In this document: piece after piece, positions 57,601 to 64,000 of the stretch
How positions within the stretch are numbered: the stretch's first letter is position 1
Layout: every line of letters begins with the position of its first letter
Assembly (NCBI GenBank): GCA_944470555.2
Contig: OX104127.1
Span: forward strand, 112,372,741-112,436,740
Source: Heterobilharzia americana
Taxonomy: Eukaryota; Platyhelminthes; Trematoda; Strigeidida; Schistosomatidae
Direction of reading: 5' to 3'
DNA length: 64,000 nt
The notes under the pieces: generated by a model
What the model saw: only the letters and a program-made list of their open reading frames with translations
Told to the model about the DNA's origin: nothing
The model's database searches: none
Program-made: the position numbers and the translations under genes

Positions 57601-60600
57601 CTCGCCTCGGACGCCCAACTCGCCGTTTCCCATCTGGGTTCCACTCGACGGCCTGGCCTGACGCATAATGTCCCCAATCGGTCTTCTCAGTGCATGCCCA
57701 ATCCATCTCCACCTTCTTTTGCATATTTGTTCAGCGATAGCTTCTTGGTTGGTTCGTTCCCAGAGCGATTTCCTTGTTGCTTATTCTTATTATTCTGGCC
57801 ATCTGACCTTCAGTAACGAGCGTAGGCAGTTGTTGATGGATGTCTGCAGTTTGTTGGAAATCCCTTTCGTAACGCGCCAAGTCTCTGAACCATCACATAG
57901 AAGCACTGACTTGACTGGCATTAGTGTTGAAAATCCGGATCTCGATATTCGTGCTGAGTGCGGAAGATCTCCACACTGGTTTCAGGTTAATGAACACCTG
58001 TCTTGCTGTCTTTCCGATCCTGGCTGCTTTGATGTCCTCGTCTATGCCGCCAACACGCCACCTGTAGTTGAAACGATGCTGCCTGCCTAGGTAGGTGAAA
58101 GAGGCTACTTCCTTTACGTTCCTCCTATTGATGGTGATTGGACCTTGTTGTAGTTGGTGGTGGCGTTGGTTGGGTATCATCATCACCTCTATCTTCTCTA
58201 TGTTCACTTGAAGTCCCGTCCTCGCTGTCCTGCCTTTTCCGTTAACTTGTTAGTTTTTGCCTATAGATCTTCAAGTTTGTGCAACAAGACAGTAGATATA
58301 AGTCATCATCGACGGTGAAATCCAGATCTTCTAGGCTCTTTTCCCAGGTCCAGAGTATCCCCCTCTTCTCGCTCCTCATTGTTTGCTGCATGATCCAGTC
58401 CAGTCCACCACAATCAGGAAGATCATCGGTGATGGTAAACAGCCACATTGTCTTTCTCCTGTCTTCAATTTAAACGCATCACTGAGCTTCCCATTGTGAA
58501 TTACTTGGCTGGCATGTGGCGTCTTCATATAGTTGTTGAATGAGGTTGATAAAGGTTTGTGGTACTAAAACTGTGTTGTTGAAGCAACTGCCAAATTACT
58601 TGTCGGTCGACGCTGTCAAAGGCCTTTTCAAAGTCGATGAAGTTGAGTTGAGGTAGAGAGTTGACTGCCATTCTATGCTCTGTTCTATGATGATGCGTAG
58701 CGTTGCAATTTGGTCCGCACATGATTTGGTGTTAACCACTACTTCTGCTGAACTGATACTTAAAAGAACAAATCCGTTAACTTGTAGAACAATATATAGG
58801 GCCTGTTTTCGGTAAATATACTTCCATGTATATGATCCAATGAGGTAAGAACTGTTACATTTCGATACGTTAGTTCTTTCCAACAAATAACCAATGGAAG
58901 TATGGTTGGATATGGTTAGTTGAAAGGAAAATACGAAATACTTAACTAGTGAATCAAATAAAATAGTATACTGGTACTTTTGTGACGAAATTCATCAACT
59001 TTTCTGAATAACTATACATCAAGAAACTAAGACTCAAGAATGGTAATGGGAGGACTTATTTATGCACAAATGCTTCACAATTGTGGAAGATGCCATCGCA
59101 GAATGTTGTGTATAAGGTTATCAAAGATCTGTTGTAAAGTTGACGAACACTGAAGCAGTCTGGAAAATAAGTGGGCTGATTCCAATACATTGGTAATCTT
59201 TGCTAACTTATAAAGATGAATTCATAAAGTCAACTTCAGCAAAGCCGAAATCATTCAGAAATTTCCTACAAATTACATAAACAGCCCATGGTTGACCGTC
59301 ATCACATAAGTTTGAATATATATAAACATGGCTTGCCATTATTTTGATAGTCACTGATACTAAAGCTCAAAACGTTTTTTTGCTTATACCTGTCTTATCT
59401 GTCACCATTCGTCGAAATGTACAAATCTTAACAGTATCAGTAACGAAAGCTATTCAGATTAGTACAAAAAAGAATATGGATAGAAATAAAAAAAAAGGCA
59501 ACAGATAATCATTAAAAGCAAAGATAAACATATGAGTTACCATGAATTAATTGACTTTTGGGATCTTCATTAACCACCGCTGAATTTACGATAGATGAGG
59601 CTTTTTTGGCATAGCTAAACAATAGAAAAAAAAATTTTGCTACTCAAAAGCTTGAATAAGCGCTCCTTTTGAGTCAGAGCCAAGCATGAACTCTAAGATC
59701 CGTTACGTAATTTCACGTATTAAATTTATTGACAAAAACTGATGGTCAGAAACAATTAGAGATAAGCATAGAATCATCTATGAAAGAAAATTTTGAATTC
59801 AAATTCATTTGTTTGCAACAGAGACTATTTCCTTTGTTCAACAGTTTCTATCCACAGCTTTGTATACTGTTTTTGTTGTTTTACTATTACGTTACTGAAC
59901 CAAAGATTATAAGTCACACTTACTAATTAATTACTACAGTTATACAGTTTTTGTGATAAATACAAAAGTAGGCAATGAACCATACCTACTATGTGGGGAG
60001 TGGTGATACTACCTGCTTGCCAAAACCTTTGTAGATAGAGCTTATTTCAAGCTCATGACTCATTGGTTCAAAGTTACCAACCTTCAGCAGTCAGTTATAA
60101 CTGCAGTCTAACTGTTTGCAGCGATAGGTTGGCATGAGAAGACAAAACAAAAGGCACTGAGTAACGTATCCCTGATAATAACCAGAAAACATTTTCACTG
60201 CACCCGTAAGCTTAAGAGGAAATGCCTTAAAATTTAAGAAATTACACATATGTAGCAACATAACATGAAATTCAATTATAAAACAGAAAAATATCTTACC
60301 GTAAAGTGCTTAAAGTCTCATCGTAATGAGTAGGGCAAGGACTGATTGTTACTAGCATCACTGTAATCGCATTGCCACCTAAACTGTCTTTTAGTAACCT
60401 AGTGAAAAAAACGATAGAATGAGCTGAAAATATGCGAAGAAAGTATTGATAAGTACAAAGTAGTAATTAAATACTGATTTTTAGTAGTTCGTTTCCATCA
60501 GATCCGCCATTTTCCGCTATGGAATCGCTTCCACTAGCTTTATTTCTTGACTACGTTTCTATACAAACCCTTAATCTCTTTTAAAAACATACACGACCTC

Positions 60601-61875
60601 TAGGACACTGCTTAAAGGGAGCAAACAGCAGTCAAGTTCTGTAGTTTTTCATTAATCAGGCCGATTCATTTACTTCTTAGACTTAAATTTTTAAATGGAA
60701 CTGTAATTCATTACATTGGATATTTCACTCTCTATCCATGGAGTTGGGAGTCTAAGCATTACCTTACCTTTTGAGCCTCGAGATACAAGGTACACAATTA
60801 CTCAAACAATGAGTGGTTCGTTGAAAAGTGTACAAACCTGTATCATAGCATTTTGTCACAATTAAAGGTTAGTAGAAATTCTTACAAATCTGTGATATAA
60901 GTTAAATTTAATTATTCAACAGACCAAGTTAGTAAAGAATCCCGATATGAGACGAAATTTCGTCGTTTGTTGATGAACCGGCATGGAGTGACCGAACCAA
61001 CTGGATGAATATCCCGAGAACCCAATCGTGGCTCCGAAGATAGAAATGGCTTTTTCTTGTTGGTAGCATTCTGAGAAAGTTGAGTGATTACCTTCCCAAG
61101 AGTGAACAACGACTTGTTGATTTGACAACTTTCCTAAAATCCGTAATTTATAAAACAGTAGACCTTCAGAAATAATCAGCAACTACCTTCAAAAAACTAG
61201 TAACAGTAAATATGATTATTCGCTATCACGCACAATCCCTCAGTTGTATACGTTTAAAGACTTATATCACAAAATACCAAAGCACAAAAGAACTGAGGAA
61301 ATTAAAATGAGGAAGTCCTAGTTATTATGGATAACTAGAGAATAGTACACAAAATTATCAACCAGATTAAATACAGAGACTATCATACTGCTTTTCAGTA
61401 CAATGGATAAAACTGCATAATATTTAGAATAAGATACTCAATTCATTACAGCAGAGTTAAAATCAATTACAATAATAAAATACCGTGACTACTCAGATCT
61501 AAATACTGTCATCAATAAGTAGAAGCAAATAGAAATACACGACAAGCAGACAGACACAACAATGTAGAATCTTGTATATATGAGCAACCCTGTGTTCCGA
61601 AAGTCTAGATGATAAGAATATTATGAAATCTATACGTTTAAAGCACACCAGAAATAAGGAATGATCTGTATTCAATAGTCTTTACCAATGACAGGATTTC
61701 TTAAAGTTATGAAAGGGAAACCAATAGAAACAGCTTTCAATCATGGCTGATTTTATAGCAATGAATAAATGATACAAGCAGTAAGATGTACATATACGAA
61801 AGTTTACATACACACTTGAGTGACAGTGTATTTTGCCTTGTCCGGTAGTTTGACAATCACAGAACGTTTCAGTCT
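48548..61875 (-). CDS. Kinesin-like protein: C-terminal motor domain, neck and coiled-coil tail (gene span, 5' part missing)
   Basis: Fifteen candidate exons on the minus strand, listed separately. The motor part carries [49 protein letters not shown] and the neck [12 protein letters not shown], all signature positions of the kinesin ATPase; the closest pattern is the kinesin-3 class (KIF14/KIF16B style). The tail is Gln/Glu/Leu-rich and coiled-coil-like. From 61133 to the stop at 48548 the exons sum to 1227 nt (409 codons) with every junction phase-matched, though one small exon is tentative and 49674-49676 is an in-frame TGA. The product would be a microtubule motor. The P-loop, switch I and DLAGSE exons were not found and would lie above 61.9 kb or off the window. 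Introns hold RTE, PLE and SINE insertions. Exons K1-K4 are secure; the tail model is inference. Confidence 0.8.
48677..48702 (-). CDS. Kinesin gene, 26-nt micro-exon (K12)
   Basis: SSLSDLGY plus 2 nt; acceptor CTGCAAAG, donor GTAAGT. Phase 0 in, phase 2 out, matching both neighbours. Confidence 0.45.
49249..49320 (-). CDS. Kinesin gene, exon K11 (72 nt)
   Basis: Strong acceptor TTTATTTTGTTAG, donor GTATGT; 24 codons in phase 0 (NECMRMKS...LSANPQRHT). Confidence 0.5.
49407..49526 (-). CDS. Kinesin gene, exon K10 (120 nt)
   Basis: Acceptor TTTATTGTAG, donor GTATGT; 40 codons in phase 0 with [20 protein letters not shown] and [12 protein letters not shown]. No domain is recognised in the tail. 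Confidence 0.6.
49596..49715 (-). CDS. Kinesin gene, exon K9 (120 nt) with an in-frame TGA
   Basis: Acceptor TTGTATAAG, donor GTAATT; 40 codons in phase 0: [16 protein letters not shown] (49674-49676), [18 protein letters not shown] and VTKARRVI. Open and coil-like on both sides of the stop. An internal AAG/GTGAAT could end the exon early but would break the downstream phase. Confidence 0.5.
49903..49977 (-). CDS. Kinesin gene, coiled-coil exon K8 (75 nt)
   Basis: Acceptor ATATATAG, donor GTGAGT; 25 codons in phase 0 with hydrophobic heptad spacing ([20 protein letters not shown]). Confidence 0.7.
50115..50710 (+). mobile_element. RTE-like 3' fragment (family B) in a kinesin intron
   Basis: Plus-strand copy of the C-terminal end of the family seen at 12.4-13.0 and 32.7-33.3 kb: [30 protein letters not shown] and [18 protein letters not shown]. 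The 3' end near 50710 has the ATGAGGTGTGGCAACTCGG terminal block, and the copy is 5'-truncated at about 50115. A few substitutions and small length differences separate it from the other two copies. Confidence 0.85.
50946..50981 (-). CDS. Kinesin gene, 36-nt micro-exon (K7)
   Basis: Acceptor AAATCCTTTCAG, donor GTGAGT; 12 codons in phase 0 ([12 protein letters not shown]), charged and helical. Confidence 0.6.
51263..51305 (-). CDS. Kinesin gene, 43-nt micro-exon (K6)
   Basis: Very strong acceptor GATTTTTCTTTCAG, donor GTAACG; one nt plus 14 codons ([14 protein letters not shown]). Phase 2 in, phase 0 out. Confidence 0.55.
51930..51978 (-). CDS. Kinesin gene, tentative 49-nt exon (K5b)
   Basis: Proposed because K5 (phase 1 out) and K6 (phase 2 in) do not join directly. 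A very strong acceptor (TACGTTTTTTCCAACAG) lies 36 bp after the K5 donor. Using the weaker donor GTTATG gives a phase 1-in, phase 2-out exon ([16 protein letters not shown]). The peptide is not coil-like, so this is the least secure exon. Confidence 0.35.
52015..52091 (-). CDS. Kinesin gene, coiled-coil exon K5 (77 nt)
   Basis: Acceptor CATTCTCTACTGTGTAG, donor GTGAGT; one nt plus 25 codons plus one nt ([20 protein letters not shown] then VQDGT). Phase 2 in matches exon K4. Confidence 0.65.
52905..53540. repeat. Fold-back inverted repeat of a Penelope-like 3' end
   Basis: The left arm, about 52905-53183, pairs with the right arm, about 53239-53540 (coordinates sum to 106422 near the loop), with a 55-bp loop. 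A stretch of about 14 bp in the right arm is missing in the left. Both arms encode the same peptide outward from the centre: [26 protein letters not shown] and [11 protein letters not shown], which resembles the C-terminal end of a PLE GIY-YIG endonuclease and the fragment at 55.8 kb. Confidence 0.85.
54100..56000 (+). pseudogene. Decayed Penelope-like element (RT and GIY-YIG remnants)
   Basis: Plus strand: IYVDDILHM at about 54160-54186 is the PLE RT catalytic motif. At 55680-55980 the endonuclease region reads [14 protein letters not shown], then [11 protein letters not shown], then [14 protein letters not shown] and ITEALFIK. This is the PLE order YQIPC-x-x-C-x-x-x-YVG-x-T-x-R, L-x-EH, H-x-x-DW, ESLFI. 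The key region is broken by stops and frameshifts. The middle (54.3-55.5 kb) is barely readable. It lies in the long intron between kinesin exons K4 and K5. Confidence 0.7.
56627..56765 (-). CDS. Kinesin gene, neck/coil exon K4 (139 nt)
   Basis: Acceptor TTTATTTCTCGTAG, donor GTGTGT. It completes Glu of the neck (QLIH/E) and continues [18 protein letters not shown], then [19 protein letters not shown]. The helix after the motor domain is a typical kinesin neck coil. Phase 1 in, phase 2 out. Confidence 0.85.
57120..57375 (+). repeat. tRNA-headed SINE (SM-alpha type)
   Basis: A box TGGCTCAATGG at 57216-57226 and B box GGTTTCGATTTC at 57258-57269, then a body with ACTAGGATGAAACAGTTG and a tail GATATCAGTCTATGATGAAT. 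The layout is that of the schistosome tRNA-derived SM-alpha SINEs. It is inside the K3-K4 intron. Confidence 0.7.
57451..58735 (-). mobile_element. RTE-like fragment (family A), inverted partner of 42165-43285
   Basis: Minus strand from about 58735 ([20 protein letters not shown]) through [13 protein letters not shown], the damaged FADD block and the thumb and tail to 57451. It shares its broken frames with the copy in the zinc-finger intron and extends about 160 bp further 5'. It lies in the K3-K4 kinesin intron. Confidence 0.88.
59541..59614 (-). CDS. Kinesin gene, neck exon K3 (74 nt)
   Basis: Acceptor CTATTGTTTAG, donor GTAACT; completes Arg of LSTL/R, then [20 protein letters not shown] and QLIH plus 1 nt. 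RYA-x-x-A-x-x-I-x-N-x-x-x-VNED is the end of the motor domain and start of the neck in kinesin-3 type motors. Phase 2 in, phase 1 out. Confidence 0.93.
60300..60398 (-). CDS. Kinesin gene, motor exon K2 (99 nt)
   Basis: Acceptor TTTTTTTCACTAG, donor [26 protein letters not shown] then [10 protein letters not shown]. This is the conserved kinesin motor block ending the ATPase core. Phase 2 at both ends. NAI replaces the more usual N-S/A-K before T. Confidence 0.95.
60925..61133 (-). CDS. Kinesin gene, motor exon K1 (209 nt)
   Basis: Acceptor TACGGATTTTAG, then [20 protein letters not shown] and, after an insertion, [11 protein letters not shown] with Trp split across the intron. INKSL-x-x-LG-x-VI and YRDS-x-LTWLL are kinesin motor signatures. 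The spacing between them carries about 30 extra residues (including [17 protein letters not shown]) compared with most kinesins. The donor GTCTGT is weak, but the join to K2 is exact. Confidence 0.92.
61816..61875 (-). CDS. Kinesin gene, tentative motor exon (K0, 60 nt)
   Basis: Very strong acceptor CAGCTCCTTCTTCCAG, donor GTGTGT, 20 codons in phase 0 ([20 protein letters not shown]), which fits the phase of K1. It would fill the loop-12 side between DLAGSE and INKSL but does not resemble the family there, so it may be a diverged loop or not part of the gene. Confidence 0.4.
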
Positions 61876-62009
61876 CTGGAAGAAGGAGCTGGGATTTTGA
61901 CGCGTAAAGACTTAGTGGTCAAAATTCTACTCTTTTGAACTTTATATACTCGTCATTATCCAAGCATAGCGAATAAAACTATTACTAATAAATTACTACA
62001 TCAATACAG

Positions 62010-62335
62010 CACACACATTCCGTACACTTCTGGCAACGAACCAAGCAAGAACCTATCACCCAACAAATATAGAGAAGAAAGTGGAGATGGATCGGACAAA
62101 CACTGAGAAGGCCGATTGGGGACATCACGCATCAGGCCAGGCCATCGAGTGGAATCCAAATGGGAAACGACGATTTGGGCGTCCGAGGCGAGGGTGACAT
62201 GGAGGAGATCATGTGAGGAAGAAATGCAAGCTTGTGGGGAGTCGTGGTGCCAGGTTCAAAAGACTGCAGAGAAGAGAGCGGAATGGCCGGGTCCTGGGTG
62301 CGCACTGCTGAAGTTCCCCATACGAAACGACTGAA
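62010..62335 (+). mobile_element. RTE-like 3' fragment (family A)
   Basis: Plus strand: the RTE tail beginning RTYHPTNIEKKVEM-like (62045-62090), then RRPIGDITHQARPSSGIQMG and damaged WRRSCEEEMQACG (62205-62240). The usual [11 protein letters not shown] end is degraded. Only about the last 320 bp is present. Confidence 0.8.
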
Positions 62336-62469
62336 TGGTGCTCAAACTAATATTAGTTCGTGATAAATAATACCTTAAAAAGGAATACAAACCACCATAA
62401 CTCGAAATGTTGACTTAAAAAATCGGACAATGGCAAATATTTATTTTACGTTTTCAGGTTGGTATTCAT

Positions 62470-62750
62470 CATGAATTAACATCAGTTAGAGGACCATTGG
62501 AAAGGTGGGAGCACTGGACAGCTGGTTCGTCCCAGTATAGTACTTCTCAATAGTGCTTACCCAAGACCTCACCAGAGATCGAACCCAGGACCTTAGGGTT
62601 CCACGGCCACCACGTTTCCATAGAGCCATTGAGTCGGAATTAAGTGGTCCATATTTCCTACTTTTGTCAGTTCACGATATACTGCGACCTCCATTTAATG
62701 CCGTCGTTGAGTAAGTATTCTTACGCTCGACTCGAATGGTCGACTTTTCA
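62470..62750 (-). repeat. tRNA-headed SINE (SM-alpha type)
   Basis: On the minus strand: A box TGGCTCTATGG (RC of 62618-62628), B box GGGTTCGATCTC, then the same body and tail as the element at 57.1 kb (CAGCTGTCCAGTGCTCCCAC, ACTGATGTTAATTCATGATG). Confidence 0.7.
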
Positions 62751-64000
62751 TTAGAACACCTCTCGAAGCGAGTCACCAATAAGCACTAGAATTATTGAAT
62801 TTTGGGGTTTATTTATTTATTTTGGTGTGGTATGTATGATAAGTCACTAGTATATTTTTAAGGAAAAATAAAGAGAACTGAAAGCTACTTTCATCAACTC
62901 CTGACTATAGCATGGGTTTTCAAAAAATTATCTAGAGAAACCTTTAAAAACAACAACGACAAAAAATGATGAAAACTTACCTGAATTTTTCACATCATAT
63001 ACTTCATTCAAAAGTTTCACACTCGTTTGTTTTAATCACTCTATTATGTGCTCTATTCGCATTATACATTCATTAAAAACATTTACAACTTATCACGAGG
63101 TTTTTATCAAATAAGTCGAAAAATAAACATCACGTTGGATGACAATGTGCTACGAAGTGAATAATTTTATCTCAAATGACTTTGTATAAAATTCTAAGTT
63201 CAAACTGCAGGTCTCTCAAAGGGGGAAGGGGACTAATCACAATTACTTGTCCTCCAAAGTTTATCATAAGGCTGGAGTAGTAAGGTTACAAGAAACTCGG
63301 TTTTAAGATACATGTGATGATAATTTGGTTTCTCTGACTGGTTTTAAAATATTCAGCTAGGAACAATGCAACTCTGCAAAGAAATATAGAGGATACCACC
63401 ATTTTTTTCTCACAGTATCTTGATAGAAATGCCAAATGTCAGGTGAGCCTTTTCAGATTATACTTCAGTACTTGGTTCCGTCTCAAAGCCTCTCCTGTTA
63501 AACAAGCTAGTCGGGGCCACATAGTGAGTCCTGGATTATTAAGTGACTCCATTCCTATTTCTCTGAAAGGAAGTGATATACTGTCCACAGAGGGAAGCGC
63601 TCCGCCTCATAACTTACTGAGGCTGGTGTTCCCAAGGCACCGTTCTTTTCACATTTCCTTCTATATGACTTGTCACCTTCAACCGGTATCAATTTTTCAG
63701 ACTGTGCTGATGACCTGACAACTCCTATACCCCTCACCTCTTCATTGGATTGTTCTTGACTAGATGATTTCTTATCGATTATTGAACGATGTTTCTCCAT
63801 GAATGGCCTTGTACTTGGTTCTTCAACATGTCAAAATATCACTTAGTTTCAGAAATAAAAATAAGCTGTACAAACTGCTTAGGTTTCATGATTCTAGAGA
63901 CATTGGCGGTTGTACTGGAGAATGCTACGAGCGTGATTTATCTTGGTGTGTGTGTACGTGTGTTTTATTTCGAATCTTTCCCGGCCCTACCATAGTCTTA
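62751..64000. other. Right edge, unassigned
   Basis: It may contain further 5' exons of the kinesin gene. A donor AATTCAG/GTAAGT on the minus strand at 62981 follows an open stretch ending LLNEVYDVKNS, but no acceptor or phase match could be shown. Frames at 63443-63800 have no recognised motif. Confidence 0.25.

Noticed and set aside
62982..63040. Open stretch ending LLNEVYDVKNS before a good donor, as a kinesin motor exon
   Set aside because: It resembles the YNE-x-VYDL region only loosely. No acceptor was found and its phase does not match the next candidate exon.
1..64000. CRISPR arrays, bacterial operons, rRNA genes
   Set aside because: No regularly spaced repeats, ribosome-binding-site pattern or rRNA-like sequence was seen. 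The content is eukaryotic.

Overview
The window is eukaryotic and looks like a flatworm genome, most probably a schistosome or close relative. The reasons are introns of only 32-47 bp beside kilobase introns, very small phase-matched exons, a dense load of RTE-like and CR1-like non-LTR retrotransposons, Penelope-like elements (PLEs), decayed Gypsy elements and tRNA-headed SINEs, and an AT-rich background. Species cannot be fixed from sequence alone. There is no bacterial-style gene layout, CRISPR array or rRNA. All exon calls rest on reading frame, splice-site motifs and intron phase; nothing was aligned by computer.

Layout. 1-38.8 kb is almost entirely mobile DNA. It holds a CR1-type ORF1 at the left edge, a near-complete CR1 element with a 984-codon intact ORF2 (about 4.6-9.7 kb, minus), and a decayed Gypsy gag-pol (10.3-12.3 kb). 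An RTE fragment at 12.4-14.4 kb recurs essentially unchanged at 32.7-34.6 kb, and a Gypsy integrase remnant lies at 16.8-17.1 kb. A PLE at 19.2-22.9 kb is split by a 3.09-kb RTE element with a perfect 16-bp target-site duplication. A nest of RTE copies follows at 30-38.8 kb. 22.9-30 kb is the least readable stretch. A possible terminal exon of an unknown gene lies at 3092-3302 (minus).

38.8-64 kb holds two host genes reconstructed here. The first (plus, 41.29-45.18 kb) is a small C2H2 zinc-finger gene in which each finger is one exon of exactly 87 nt with phase-1 ends, followed by what looks like an eroded fifth finger exon. The second (minus, 48.55 kb to at least 61.1 kb) is the C-terminal part of a kinesin motor domain, its neck and a coiled-coil tail, spread over about 14 small exons (26-209 nt). 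Its frame closes exactly on a terminal stop except for one in-frame TGA at 49674-49676. The two genes are convergent, and their long introns contain RTE copies, PLE pieces and SINEs.

Four sets of repeats tie the window together: inverted RTE pairs at 1.3-2.2/17.4-18.3 kb, 31.4-32.0/40.2-40.8 kb and 42.2-43.3/57.5-58.6 kb, and a direct 2-kb RTE pair at 12.4/32.7 kb. Within three of these pairs the copies share the same broken reading frames, so they are recent copies of already defective sequence.
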